Shown in pieces: positions 38,554 to 47,677 of a DNA stretch of 64,000 bases. The notes beneath the pieces are model-generated. The model saw nothing but the letters and a program-made list of their open reading frames with translations. It was not told the origin of the DNA and did no database searches. This DNA is from KBS50 sp042434095 (GTDB taxonomy: Bacteria; Actinomycetota; Actinomycetes; Mycobacteriales; Micromonosporaceae). Made by a program: the position numbers and the translations under genes. Location of the stretch: positions 434,001 through 498,000 of the forward strand of contig NZ_JBHLUE010000011.1 of NCBI RefSeq assembly GCF_042434095.1. Reading direction: 5' to 3'. Each line of letters begins with the position of its first letter. Within the stretch, counting starts at the first letter, position 1.

Positions 38554-41054
38554 GCGCCGGGTCCGCCGGCCCGCTCTCGCTGGCCCCCGTGGACCTGTCG
38601 GCGGGCGGCAACGGGGGCGCGGCGGCCCGCCGTGCCGTGCTGCGCTGGTCCTGGCGGCTCTTCCGGCGGGAGTGGCGCCAGCAAGTGCTGGTGCTGGCCC
38701 TGCTCACGGCGGCCGTGGCGGCCACCGTGCTGGGCGCCGCTATCGGCACCAATGCGCCGCCGCCGCTCGCGGCCGGATACGGCAGCGCTGACCACCTGGC
38801 GCTGGTGACCGCGACGCCGCAGCGTGCCCGGGACGACGTCGCCGCGCTGCGGCAGCGCTTCGGCGCCGTGGACGTGATCCAGGAGCGCCAGTTGCGCACC
38901 GGGACGGCCGAGGGGGCGATGCTGCGCGCGCAGGATCCGGCCGGGCGGTACGGCGGTCCCATGGTCGCCCTGCGCTCCGGCCGGTTCCCGGCCGGCGCCG
39001 GGGAGGTGGCGATGACCAGCAGCCTGGCCCGGTCGTACGGGCTCCAACCCGGCGACGAGTGGACTGACGACGGGGCGCCCAGGCGTCTGGTCGGGATCGT
39101 GGAGAACCCGCAGAACCTGCTCGACGACTTCGCGCTGGTGGCGCCGGGGCAGGTGGACCGGCCGGACCGGACGAGGGTGCTGTTCGACGCGACCGACGAC
39201 GCCGTGGCCGCGTACCGGCCGCCGCCCGGGGTGTCGGTCCAGGCGCCGAGCCCGCCGGCGCTCAGCCCCGCGTACGTGGTGCTCGCCCTGGCCATCTTCG
39301 GGCTGGTGTTCGTGGGCCTGGTGGCCGTGGCCGGCTTCTCCGTCCTGGCTCAGCGCCGGCTGCGCGCCCTCGGCATGCTGTCCTCGCTGGGGGCCACCGA
39401 TCGGGCCGTACGCCTGGTCATGATCGCCAATGGCGCGCTCGTCGGCACCGTCGGCGCTCTGACCGGCGGCGTGCTGGGACTGGTCCTCTGGGCCGGGTAC
39501 GCGCCGCGGTTCTCCCAGCACGTGCACCACCGCGTCGCGTGGGCGCACCTGCCGTGGTGGCTGGTCGCGCTGGCGATGCTGCTGGCCGTGGGCACCTCCG
39601 TGCTCGCCGCCGGCCGGCCGGCCCGGTCCGTGTCCCGGCTGCCGGTCATGGCGGCGCTGTCCGGGCGGCCGGCGCACGGCCGTCCGGCGCGCCGGACCGT
39701 GGTACCGGGCGCGGTCGTCCTGCTGGCCGGACTGGTCATGATCTGGTGTTCCGGCGGTTGGAGCGGGGGCAATGACGCCCTGCAGCTCGGTGGCCTGCTG
39801 GCGGCGGCGGTGGGAGTGCTGCTGCTCGCCCCGGGCGGCGTGGCGATCCTGGCGGCCGTTGCCGCGCGGACGCCGGTGGCGTCCCGCCTGGCCCTGCGGG
39901 ACCTGTCCCGCTACCGGACCCGCTCGGGTGTGGCGCTGGCCGCGGTCAGCTTCGCGGTGTTCACCGCCGTCATCGTCGTGCTGCTGTCCACCGGTCGGCT
40001 CGCCGACCCGGTGGACTACGCCGGACCGAACCTGCCGGCCGATCAGCTGCTGATACGTCCCGATCCGGGATCCGAGACCGGCCTCGGCGCTCCCGCCGGT
40101 CCGGATGGGGCTGCCGGCCCTGCCGATCCGGGTCGCGCGGGGCGCGACGAACGGCCCGGTGCCACCCCGCCGCGGCGTGACCCGGCCACCGACGCCGCCA
40201 GCGTGCGGGCCATCAGCGGTGTGCTCGGCGCCAGCGACCCGCTGCCGCTGCTGGACTCCGGCCCGACGCTCGGCCAAGGCCTCCGGGGTGACCCCGGCAC
40301 GATCTGGCTGGCCACGCCGCAGGTGCTGGCGCACTACGGCATCGACCCCGCCACCATCGCACCGGACACCATCCTGCTGACCTCCCGTCACGGCCTGGCG
40401 GGCGCCTCCGGCCTGGTGCTGTTCGCCGGCCCCGACCGTCCCCCGTACCAGAATCCGAAGGTCCAGCGCACGGGCGCGCTGCCGACCGGCGCTTCGCAGC
40501 CGAACCTGCTGCTCACCGAATACGGCGCCCGGCTGCTGCAGCTGTCTCCGGTTCCGGCTGGTTGGCTCGTCCAGACGCCGCATCCGTTGATCGACGGGCA
40601 GATCAACACCGTCCGACAGCTGGCGCTGGCCGACCACCTGACCATCGAGACCCGCAGCGGCGCGGCGTCGGCCGGGCAGCTGCGGACCGTCGCCACCGGT
40701 GGTGGCATCCTGCTCGCCCTCGGGGTGTTGGCCATGACCATCGGCCTGATTCGGGGTGAGGCCGGCCGCGATCTGCGCACCCTGGCCGCCACCGGCGCGT
40801 CGTCCTGGGTACGACGTCGGATCACCGCGGCCACCGCCGCGGGGCTCGGTCTGGTCGGCGCGCTCTGGGGAACCGTGGCCGGCTACCTGGTGGCCATCGC
40901 GCTGTTCCACCAGGAGTTCAGCCAGCGGCTGGGCGACGTGCCGCTGCCCGAGTTGGCGGCCACCCTGGTCGGGCTGCCCCTCGCCGCCACGGTCGGCAGC
41001 TGGCTGCTGGCCGGGCGGGAGCCGCCGGTCATCGTCAGGCGCGCCGTCGAGTAG
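38550..41054 (+). CDS. FtsX-like ABC transporter permease
   Basis: 834-aa permease with two FtsX domains. A first helix (QQVLVLALLTAAVAATVLGA) is followed by a large external domain. Three-helix FtsX units lie around 250-390 (YVVLALAIFGLVFVGLVAVA, LRALGMLSSLGATDRAVRLV) and at the C-terminus (LRTVATGGGILLALGVLAMT, DLRTLAATGASSWVRRRITA). A second external region (about 500-690) is partly Gly/Pro-rich and less conserved. It forms the transporter with the preceding ATPase and is controlled by PadR. The start at ATG 38550 overlaps the ATPase stop. Confidence 0.92.
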   Translation: MSAGSAGPLSLAPVDLSAGGNGGAAARRAVLRWSWRLFRREWRQQVLVLALLTAAVAATVLGAAIGTNAPPPLAAGYGSADHLALVTATPQRARDDVAALRQRFGAVDVIQERQLRTGTAEGAMLRAQDPAGRYGGPMVALRSGRFPAGAGEVAMTSSLARSYGLQPGDEWTDDGAPRRLVGIVENPQNLLDDFALVAPGQVDRPDRTRVLFDATDDAVAAYRPPPGVSVQAPSPPALSPAYVVLALAIFGLVFVGLVAVAGFSVLAQRRLRALGMLSSLGATDRAVRLVMIANGALVGTVGALTGGVLGLVLWAGYAPRFSQHVHHRVAWAHLPWWLVALAMLLAVGTSVLAAGRPARSVSRLPVMAALSGRPAHGRPARRTVVPGAVVLLAGLVMIWCSGGWSGGNDALQLGGLLAAAVGVLLLAPGGVAILAAVAARTPVASRLALRDLSRYRTRSGVALAAVSFAVFTAVIVVLLSTGRLADPVDYAGPNLPADQLLIRPDPGSETGLGAPAGPDGAAGPADPGRAGRDERPGATPPRRDPATDAASVRAISGVLGASDPLPLLDSGPTLGQGLRGDPGTIWLATPQVLAHYGIDPATIAPDTILLTSRHGLAGASGLVLFAGPDRPPYQNPKVQRTGALPTGASQPNLLLTEYGARLLQLSPVPAGWLVQTPHPLIDGQINTVRQLALADHLTIETRSGAASAGQLRTVATGGGILLALGVLAMTIGLIRGEAGRDLRTLAATGASSWVRRRITAATAAGLGLVGALWGTVAGYLVAIALFHQEFSQRLGDVPLPELAATLVGLPLAATVGSWLLAGREPPVIVRRAVE

Positions 41055-41139
41055 CCGTCCGCCGAGCCGGTGGGTGGGGTGGGGCGCCCCGCCGACCCGC
41101 GTCCCGGAGACGGGCGTGCTGAGCGAGTTCACCGCCGTC

Positions 41140-41202
41140 GTGCACAGGCTGGCGTTCCCGGTGGTGGACGGGTTGCGCCTGTGCACAGCCGTGCACAGGC
41201 GC
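41140..41202. promoter_or_regulatory. Triple GTGCACAGGC motif with 12-bp hairpin
   Basis: GTGCACAGGC occurs at 41140-41149 and 41191-41200 and, inverted, at 41177-41186. The latter two form a perfect 12-bp inverted repeat (41175-41186 with 41191-41202, 4-base loop). It lies between the FtsX stop and the next gene; terminator or operator cannot be separated. Confidence 0.65.
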
Positions 41203-41326
41203 TCCCGCCGGCTTGGCCCGTCCGGAGCGGTCCGGAATCCTTGTCGCGCCGGCATCGGCATCGGGGGTGGGCGGACGGGTCCGGTACCCGTCCCCCAGCG
41301 GCGTCAGCGAGCGATTCGGAGCAGGC

Positions 41327-42016
41327 GTGGACATCTTCGGGCCGGCGGTCTTCTGGTTGGTGGGGATCCTCGGCCTCATCGCGGCGATCGCCGGTGGCCG
41401 GGTCGTGGCCGGCGGCGTGCACCTGCCCCCACTGAACCGGGCTAGTGAGCGGATCGCCATTGGCGCGGTCTCCACTTTGGCCTTGGCGCTGGGCTTCGTC
41501 CTGCTACTCCATCACGATCCCGGGCCGGTTGACCGCGCAGTGGAGCCCGCGCCCCGCGCCGCCGCGCCGCCCGACTCGAGCACCCCGACCGGTGGTGGAG
41601 TGGCCGCTCCGGAGGGGTCGACGGCGGCCGAGTCGACATCATCGTCCGCTCCCGCTTCTGCCGGCCCGGACGTGGTGCGCTGGCACGGGACGCTGGGGAT
41701 CAAGTTGGAAGGCCACTACCTCGACGAGATCCCGCCGAAGCCGGCCGGCAGCCTCGGCGACCTCGCCTTTTCCAGCAACACGCTGTACAACTTCTATCCC
41801 GATGCCGGGATCGCCCGGTGGACGGGCGCCAAGGCGCCCACCCGGCAGGCATGTTCGGATCTGCTCGACACCCACCCGGCCAACCGGGTGGAAAACGTCC
41901 GTCCGGGGGTACGGGCGTGCGTGCGCACCGCCCAGAACCGGGTGGCCACCGCGCGGGTGCTCTCGGTGAGTGACGATGTCGCCGAGGTCGACATCACGGT
42001 GTGGGAGCTGCCCTGA
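41327..42016 (+). CDS. Hypothetical membrane-anchored protein
   Basis: 229-aa protein, not recognised. Two N-terminal hydrophobic helices (FGPAVFWLVGILGLIAAIAG and ERIAIGAVSTLALALGFVLL) precede a Pro/Ser/Thr-rich linker. A C-terminal domain of about 115 residues follows (VRWHGTLGIKLEGHYLDEIP, ARWTGAKAPTRQACSDLLDT, VRACVRTAQNRVATARVLSV). The two Cys of the C-terminal domain could form a disulfide, which suggests an extracytoplasmic location. GTG 41327 follows GGAGCAGG. Similar architectures are common in actinomycete genomes without assigned role. Confidence 0.72.
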   Translation: MDIFGPAVFWLVGILGLIAAIAGGRVVAGGVHLPPLNRASERIAIGAVSTLALALGFVLLLHHDPGPVDRAVEPAPRAAAPPDSSTPTGGGVAAPEGSTAAESTSSSAPASAGPDVVRWHGTLGIKLEGHYLDEIPPKPAGSLGDLAFSSNTLYNFYPDAGIARWTGAKAPTRQACSDLLDTHPANRVENVRPGVRACVRTAQNRVATARVLSVSDDVAEVDITVWELP

Positions 42017-42055
42017 GCCGCTCGGCGGACGCGGCCGCTCCCGCAGAAGTGCTGC

Positions 42056-42556
42056 TCAGGAGCCCGCGGCGGCGGTGCGGGCCGCGGTGACCGCGCCGGT
42101 CAGCCGCCGGACGACGGTGGTCGCGCGTTGCAGGTCCCGGTCGCCGATGTCCGCGACGGTGTCGTGCATCAACCGGCCGAGCGGTACGAAGAACTCGGTC
42201 GCCAGGCGCAGGGCGGTCGGCTGCATGACGATGGAGACCCTGCGACGGTCATTCGGGTCGCGCTCCCGACGGACGTGCCCGGCGTTTTCCAGCCGGTCCA
42301 CCAGGCCCGTGGTGGCCGGTGCCCCCAGGCCCAGTCGGGACGCCAGTTCGCCCGAGGTGATCGGCTGACCGCTGCCCGTGCCCTGGCTGATCCACATGAT
42401 CGCATTGAGATCGTTGCGGCCGAGGCCATGCGCGCGGGCGAACACCTCCACAAACACATCCGTCTCGACCGTGAACAGCCGCAAGGCGTCGATCAGATCC
42501 TCGATGATCTCCGCGCGCTCGGTCTGGAAGTCGGGTTGCATCGGCACGGACCGCAT
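42056..42556 (-). CDS. MarR family transcriptional regulator
   Basis: 166-aa MarR-type regulator. The winged helix spans GLGRNDLNAIMWISQG, PITSGELASRLGLGAPATTG, LVDRLENAGHVRRERDPNDR and RRVSIVMQPTA. N- and C-terminal helices form the dimer interface. The start is ATG 42556, or ATG 42541 which would remove five residues. It diverges from an MMPL transporter gene 45 bases away with a palindrome between, so it is very likely the transporter's repressor, released by a small-molecule ligand. Confidence 0.9.
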   Translation of the reverse strand: MRSVPMQPDFQTERAEIIEDLIDALRLFTVETDVFVEVFARAHGLGRNDLNAIMWISQGTGSGQPITSGELASRLGLGAPATTGLVDRLENAGHVRRERDPNDRRRVSIVMQPTALRLATEFFVPLGRLMHDTVADIGDRDLQRATTVVRRLTGAVTAARTAAAGS

Positions 42557-42560
42557 CCTA

Positions 42561-42576
42561 TCGTTTCAGCGAACGA
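42561..42576. promoter_or_regulatory. Candidate MarR operator
   Basis: TCGTT-TCAGCG-AACGA is a 5-bp-arm inverted repeat in the 45-base gap between the marR-type gene and the MMPL gene. A second, shorter CGAA-TAT-TTCG repeat follows at about 42574-42584. Either could hold a MarR dimer. Confidence 0.5.
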
Positions 42577-42601
42577 ATATTTCGGCTAGCGAAGGATTCC
42601 C

Positions 42602-44689
42602 GTGGGTGCTCGAACCGCCAGCGCCATCACCAGCAGGATCGGCGCTTTCCTGATCATCCTGGTGACCGTCGCGCTCACCGCGCTGGTCTGGCTCACCTCG
42701 CCGACGCAGCCGGACGCCGAGCCAACCGACGGGCTGCCCGCCGGCAAACAGTCGACCCGGGTCACGGAGCTGGCAGACCGGTTCCCCAGCAGCCGAACGG
42801 ACACCGCCGTGGTCGTCTACGAGCGCGGCGACGGACCGCTGACCGGGGCCGATCGAGCCGCCATCGCCGAGGCAGGCAGCTCGCTCGGCAGCCGGGCGCA
42901 GGGTGGGCCCGTGCCGCCACCCGCGTACTCCGCCGACGAGCGGGCGGCCCTGCTGCTCGTGCCGGTCCCGGCGGACCTCGACGAGAACGCGGAGGCCGCC
43001 GCCATCGACGGCCTGCGTGCCGCGATCGCCGCCGACCCGGCCCACCCGCTGCCGGCCGGACTGACCGCGCAGGTCACCGGCGGCCCCGCGTTCAGTCGGG
43101 ACATCTCCGCCGCCTTCGACGGCGCCAACGTCACCCTGCTGCTGGCCACCGCAGGCGTCGTGGCGCTGCTGCTGCTGGTCACCTACCGCAGCCCGATCGT
43201 CTGGATCGCGCCGCTGCTCGTCATCGGCGTGGGCGACCAACTGGTCGCCAAGCTGCTGCCGTGGATCGCCCGGCTGGTGGGCGAGCGCACCGACGCAGCC
43301 GTGGGCGGGATCGTGTCGGTGCTGGTCTTTGGCGCTGGCACCGACTACGCCCTGCTGCTGATCTCCCGCTACCGCGCCGAGCTTCGGCACACTCCCGAGC
43401 GCCGCACCGCCATGGCCAGGGCCCTGCGCGCCGCGGCGCCGCCGGTCCTCGGCAGCGCCGCAACAGTGATCCTGGCCCTGCTGACCCTGCTCGCCGCCGT
43501 ACTGACCGGCAACCGCACCCTCGGCGTCTCGGCAGCCGTGGGCGTCGCGGTCGCGCTGCTGTTCGGGCTGGTGGTGCTTCCGGCCGTGCTGGCCAGCCTG
43601 CCCCGGGGAGTCTTCTGGCCGTTCGTCCCGAAGCTCGGCAGCCCCGAGCCGAGCGACACCGGCCTGTGGTCCCGGGTCGCGGGTTGGGTCGGTAAGCGTC
43701 CCGCCGCCGTGCTCGCGGTGGCGGTTCTGCTGCTCGGCGGTCTGGCCACCGGGTTGCTGGCTACGAAGATCGGACTGTCGCAGACCGAACAGTTCCGCAC
43801 CAAGGTCGAATCCGTCTCCGCTCAGGAAGCCCTGTCCCGACACTTCCCGGCGGGTTCCTCGCAACCGGCCACCGTCGTCGCTGCCGGATCGGCCACCGAC
43901 GCCGCGACCGCAGCCATCAAGCGGGTGAACGGCGTCGCCGGAGTCGGGCGGCCCGAGAGGTCCGACGACGGCGCACTGGTGCAGATTCCCGTACAGCTGA
44001 CCGCCGGTTCCGGAACCGCGCAGGCCGACCGGACGGTGCGCGACCTGCGTGCCGCGCTGGCCGACGCGCCGGGCGCCGACGCCCTGGTCGGCGGGGCGCC
44101 GGCGGCCGATCTCGACCAGCGCGACGCCAATCTGCGCGACGACCGGGTCGTCGTTCCGCTGGTCCTGCTCGTGGTCCTGCTGGTGCTGGTCCTCCTGCTG
44201 CGCTCCCTGCTCGCCCCGGTGCTCCTGCTGCTCACCGTCGTCGCCAGCTATGCCGCCAGCCTGGGCGCCGCGACCGTCGTGCTGAGCTGGTGGCTCGACA
44301 TCCCGGCGCTGGACGCGGGCGTTCCCCTGCTGAGCTTCCTGTTCCTGGTCGCGCTGGGCGTGGACTACAACATCTTCCTGGTCACCCGAGCCAGGGAGGA
44401 GACCATGAGTCGCGGCGACACTCGCAGCGCGATGATCCGCGCGCTGGGGGCCACCGGCGGTGTCATCACCTCGGCCGGCATCCTGCTCGCGGCCGTCTTC
44501 GCCGTGCTCGGCGTCCTGCCGGTCATCGTGCTCACCCAGATCGGCGTCATCGTCGGCATCGGAGTCCTGCTGGACACCCTGCTCGTGCGCACGCTTCTGG
44601 TTCCGGCGATCGCCCTGCTGCTCGGGGAACGATTCTGGTGGCCGGCCCGGCCGGCGACGGCGGCGGCGCGGGACCGCAGCATTTCCTGA
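42602..44689 (+). CDS. MMPL family RND transporter
   Basis: 695-aa MMPL/RND-superfamily exporter. One N-terminal helix (ITSRIGAFLIILVTVALTAL), an external loop and five helices make each half; the two halves are repeated. Conserved membrane blocks are VLVFGAGTDYALLLISRYRA in half one and FLVALGVDYNIFLVTRAREE in half two; their Asp-Tyr pairs (GTDY, GVDY) are the proton relay. The family exports lipids, siderophores or drugs. GTG 42602 has GAAGGA 5 bases upstream. Control by the divergent MarR regulator points to drug or metabolite efflux. Confidence 0.92.
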   Translation: MGARTASAITSRIGAFLIILVTVALTALVWLTSPTQPDAEPTDGLPAGKQSTRVTELADRFPSSRTDTAVVVYERGDGPLTGADRAAIAEAGSSLGSRAQGGPVPPPAYSADERAALLLVPVPADLDENAEAAAIDGLRAAIAADPAHPLPAGLTAQVTGGPAFSRDISAAFDGANVTLLLATAGVVALLLLVTYRSPIVWIAPLLVIGVGDQLVAKLLPWIARLVGERTDAAVGGIVSVLVFGAGTDYALLLISRYRAELRHTPERRTAMARALRAAAPPVLGSAATVILALLTLLAAVLTGNRTLGVSAAVGVAVALLFGLVVLPAVLASLPRGVFWPFVPKLGSPEPSDTGLWSRVAGWVGKRPAAVLAVAVLLLGGLATGLLATKIGLSQTEQFRTKVESVSAQEALSRHFPAGSSQPATVVAAGSATDAATAAIKRVNGVAGVGRPERSDDGALVQIPVQLTAGSGTAQADRTVRDLRAALADAPGADALVGGAPAADLDQRDANLRDDRVVVPLVLLVVLLVLVLLLRSLLAPVLLLLTVVASYAASLGAATVVLSWWLDIPALDAGVPLLSFLFLVALGVDYNIFLVTRAREETMSRGDTRSAMIRALGATGGVITSAGILLAAVFAVLGVLPVIVLTQIGVIVGIGVLLDTLLVRTLLVPAIALLLGERFWWPARPATAAARDRSIS

Positions 44690-45018
44690 CACACAACAGA
44701 ACGCTGGTGCTGCGGGGGTGCTGGGCTGGTGCGTTTGTGGTCCGCCCGGCGGGGTGGTGATCGCGGGACCGGCTCCCGCAGTCATGTAGACGGATCCGGC
44801 CTACAGGTAGGCGTCCTCGTCCGCCAGCGCACGCCGGCCAGCAGCCGTTAGTGCTTCGCGACTTTCGTTGTTTCATCATCGTTCGGCCGTGGGGTGGCAA
44901 GACGCGGCGTCGGGCGGACCTCGTCCAACGCGCCAGGTTCAGCGCGACTCAAGCGCTACACACACCATGTGTACTGACGCGGCCGTCGAACGAGGGTTCC
45001 GGCGGCCTCGGAGGGACG
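44690..45018. other. 329-bp gap upstream of the ParA gene
   Basis: No convincing gene. Base composition drops from here on and marks the left side of the accessory island. ACACACCATGTGTAC at about 44961-44975 is a near-palindrome that may be a regulator or ParA-system site. I found no copy of the tRNA-Arg 3' end here. Confidence 0.4.
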
Positions 45019-45963
45019 ATGAAGGTTGTATCCGTCATCAACTTCAAGGGCGGCGTCGGCAAGACGACCGTGACGGCCAATCTGGGCGCCGAGCTGGCCC
45101 GGCGTGGGTATCGGGTGCTGCTTATCGATCTTGACCCGCAGGCCAGCCTGACGTTCTCATTTTACCGACCCAAGGAGTGGGTCGACGGGCTGGCAGACGA
45201 GAAGACGATCATGCGCTGGTTCAGCGAGTTCGTCGCTGGCCAGGGAGAGACTGTCCTGACCGATCTCATCACCACGCCGCCGATGGTCAATGCCAAGGTC
45301 GGTGGGCGCGGTGGCCGGCTGGACCTGATCGCGTCACACCTCGGCCTCGTCAACATCGACCTGGCGCTCGCGCCTGAGCTGGTGGCGATGACGCCGGCGC
45401 AGTCCAGTGCGAAATTCGTCAAGGTCTACAGCCGGCTCCTCGACGGGCTGGCGGCGGACACGTTCGACGCATACGACATCGCGCTAATTGATTGTCCGCC
45501 CAACTTCAACATCGTGACTAAGGCCGCGATGATCGCCAGCACCCACTATCTCGTGCCGGCTCGCGCAGACGATTTGTCAACCTTGGGCATCCAGTACCTG
45601 CGTAGGGGCATCAGCGATTTGGTCAGCGAGTATAACGAGAGCCTTGCTGTGGCGCCGGGTGACCGGGCCAAGGCGGAACCGGTCATGGCCGGGGTCATCT
45701 TCACCATGGTCGATGTGCGCAACGGGCGGCCGACCCGGATCAACCAGGACTTCATCCAGCGAGTGAGGAGTCAGCCGGGCCTGTGCGTGCTCGACACGAC
45801 GATCAGGCACAACCAACGCCTCCATGCGGGCGCAACGACCAGCGGGGTTCCGCTGGCCGTCACCGGCGGCGTGCCGAAAGACATCGCCGCCGAGCTCGCC
45901 GCTCTGGCAACCGAGTTCCTTGAGACGCTCCAAATGACAGGAGGTCCCGCCGGTGGACGCTAA
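45019..45963 (+). CDS. ParA family ATPase
   Basis: 314-aa ParA/MinD-type deviant Walker ATPase. Walker A is INFKGGVGKTTVTANLGAEL with the signature Lys in GGVGKT. Walker A' is LLIDLDPQASLT and Walker B is IALIDCPPNFNIV. It is longer than chromosomal ParA, with an insertion (YRPKEWVDGLADEKTIMRWF onward) before VGGRGGRLDLIASHLGLVNI. ParA proteins position DNA or protein cargo on the nucleoid, and some serve in conflict systems. GGAGGG precedes ATG 45019. There is no ParB gene; the next gene overlaps by 11 bases and is the obvious partner. GC content is lower than in the flanking core. Confidence 0.88.
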   Translation: MKVVSVINFKGGVGKTTVTANLGAELARRGYRVLLIDLDPQASLTFSFYRPKEWVDGLADEKTIMRWFSEFVAGQGETVLTDLITTPPMVNAKVGGRGGRLDLIASHLGLVNIDLALAPELVAMTPAQSSAKFVKVYSRLLDGLAADTFDAYDIALIDCPPNFNIVTKAAMIASTHYLVPARADDLSTLGIQYLRRGISDLVSEYNESLAVAPGDRAKAEPVMAGVIFTMVDVRNGRPTRINQDFIQRVRSQPGLCVLDTTIRHNQRLHAGATTSGVPLAVTGGVPKDIAAELAALATEFLETLQMTGGPAGGR

Positions 45964-46333
45964 AGGCACCTTCGTCGCTCTGCTGAGAGACATCGCCACC
46001 ACGATCAACAAGCTGAGCCCCGAACAGTTCGACCAGATGGCCGCTGGCGACGCCCGGCTGGCCTTCGTACCGCCCGGCGGCAAGGTGGTTGTAGCCGGAC
46101 CGGACGTGGGGCCGATCCGGGCCAAGCTGTCGGCAACGGAGAGCCGGCAGGCCGCCGTCGCCTATCTCGACAGCCTCGGCCTCAAGAATGATGAGCTGAG
46201 GTCGCTGGCCAAGCAGCTAAGTGTGGCCGTACTCAGCAAGGACCCCAAGCCGACGCTCGTCCAGAAGATCGTTGACGCCACGGCCGGCGCGCGGGAGGAC
46301 ACGGCCGCCATCCACAGCACTAACTGGCGCTGA
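45953..46333 (+). CDS. Small ParA-partner protein with SAP-like C-terminal motif
   Basis: 126-aa protein, no family named. The N-terminal part is helical (GTFVALLRDIATTINKLSPE QFDQMAAGD). The last ~50 residues (LDSLGLKNDELRSLAKQLSV, KDPKPTLVQKIVDATAG) have the helix-turn-helix spacing of SAP/HeH-type DNA-binding motifs, with Lys-Pro-Thr-Leu-Val before the second helix. It could be the DNA-binding adaptor that ParB provides elsewhere; this is inference from pattern only. The start is GTG 45953, behind a perfect AGGAGGT ribosome site inside the parA 3' end, so stoichiometric co-expression with ParA is expected. It is convergent with the HEPN gene, 3 bases apart. Confidence 0.68.
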   Translation: MDAKGTFVALLRDIATTINKLSPEQFDQMAAGDARLAFVPPGGKVVVAGPDVGPIRAKLSATESRQAAVAYLDSLGLKNDELRSLAKQLSVAVLSKDPKPTLVQKIVDATAGAREDTAAIHSTNWR

Positions 46334-46336
46334 GGA

Positions 46337-47497
46337 TCAGGCCGACGCGTCGAGCACGATGAGGACCGCCGCCGCCAACTGTTCGATCCAGTCGATGGTC
46401 TGCGTCACCACGGCGGAGTCGATCGGCCGCTTGTTCGGCGGATTGTCGGGGTCCTCGTCGTACTCATGGGCGATCTTGTTCCGACGCCGGACGATGCGGA
46501 TCAGCTGCTCGCGGACTTCGGGGCCGGTGCTGACCGATCCCTCGCCGGCTCGCTCGCTCAGCACCGTCGCGACGGCGGCCCAGATGTTGCCGACGTTGCT
46601 CACCAGTGAGAACGCCTCTTTTATCTTGTCGGGGTGCTGGTAGGCCAGGTGGCCGCGCGACTGGCCGAGTCGTTCGTCGACCACCTCCGCCAGGGTCGCC
46701 CGCCGCTGGAGAACCCTTTCGATGTCTTCGAGCGGGATCTGGAACGTCGCGTATCCCTTGGGTCGGGGCAGCCCGGTCGGACGCGCCGCCAGGGTTAGCA
46801 TCCGGCTGCGGACCTCTTGCCGGACCCACTGGTCGAGCGCGGCGACGCCTTGCACCCAGGCCGCCCGGAACACGTCCGGGACCTCGAACGAGCCCACCTG
46901 GAGTTGGGCCAGATGCTGACCGGCCGTGGCCAGGCTGCGCGCGTAGTTGAGGTTGCGCTGCAGGCTCCCGAACGGCGTAACCGGTTGACCGGCGGCTGGG
47001 CCGCGCTCGTCCGGGCTCCTGTCGTCCGCCAGGGCCAGGATCCGCTTCATCACCGCGCCGTTCGCACCGGTCTCGAACACCATGTTGAGCGGCGGCAGGC
47101 TGGGCAGTTCCCGCTCCACCACGGATCGGGGCACGTCTAGGCGCAACCACCGGACCGGGCGGACGTGACGCACTTCGTCGCGCAAATCGAGACGGTAGCG
47201 GTAGTCGCCCGTGATCCAGCCCACCGCTACGTCGGGACGGCTGCGTCGCAGCAGAAGAACCAGGTCGTCGGGGCCGACGACGCTGCGGAACTGAAACAGC
47301 TGGCGGGCATAGGCATCGGCTGAGGACGTCTCTACGAAGGGGTAGGCGGCCTTGACCCTGGCCCGAATGTGGGCCTGGTCCGCCACCGCGGCTAGATCAC
47401 CCACGGCGTCCCAGCCCACGGCGACCAGGCCCTCGCGGAAGGCGATCTCCTCGTAGGCTTCGGCCCGTAGCGAACGGATGATCCACAACTTGGCCAT
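46337..47497 (-). CDS. Putative defence protein: EVE/Mrr-N-like N-terminus and HEPN-type C-terminus
   Basis: 386-aa protein. Residues 1-115 (LWIIRSLRAEAYEEIAFREG LVAVGWDAVGDL, FQFRSVVGPDDLVLLLRRSR, VAVGWITGDYRYRLD) match the general pattern of the EVE-like small beta-barrel found at the front of actinobacterial Mrr-type restriction enzymes, a putative reader of modified bases. The C-terminal helical part contains RNKIAH at about residues 337-342, i.e. the Rx4-6H motif of HEPN ribonucleases, in IVRRRNKIAHEYDEDPDNPP. No Mrr nuclease motif is seen. A toxin-like RNase released by recognition of foreign or modified nucleic acid is a plausible model. ATG 47497, preceded by GGGGGA. It shares a 180-bp divergent promoter region with the next gene. 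Confidence 0.6.
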   Translation of the reverse strand: MAKLWIIRSLRAEAYEEIAFREGLVAVGWDAVGDLAAVADQAHIRARVKAAYPFVETSSADAYARQLFQFRSVVGPDDLVLLLRRSRPDVAVGWITGDYRYRLDLRDEVRHVRPVRWLRLDVPRSVVERELPSLPPLNMVFETGANGAVMKRILALADDRSPDERGPAAGQPVTPFGSLQRNLNYARSLATAGQHLAQLQVGSFEVPDVFRAAWVQGVAALDQWVRQEVRSRMLTLAARPTGLPRPKGYATFQIPLEDIERVLQRRATLAEVVDERLGQSRGHLAYQHPDKIKEAFSLVSNVGNIWAAVATVLSERAGEGSVSTGPEVREQLIRIVRRRNKIAHEYDEDPDNPPNKRPIDSAVVTQTIDWIEQLAAAVLIVLDASA

Positions 47498-47677
47498 CAC
47501 GGTCCCCCGGATCAAGCGGCGCACATATCGATCAACATGTCCCGTGCTTTCGCGGCAACCTTCGACGTCGACCAATTCCCTTCCACTGAATACGATGGTT
47601 GTCGCGCTTAGGTCGCACGTCGCGGCAGGCGTTCGGAGATCATTCGCACAGGGATCGGGCGGTCCGGAGGTCTTTCG

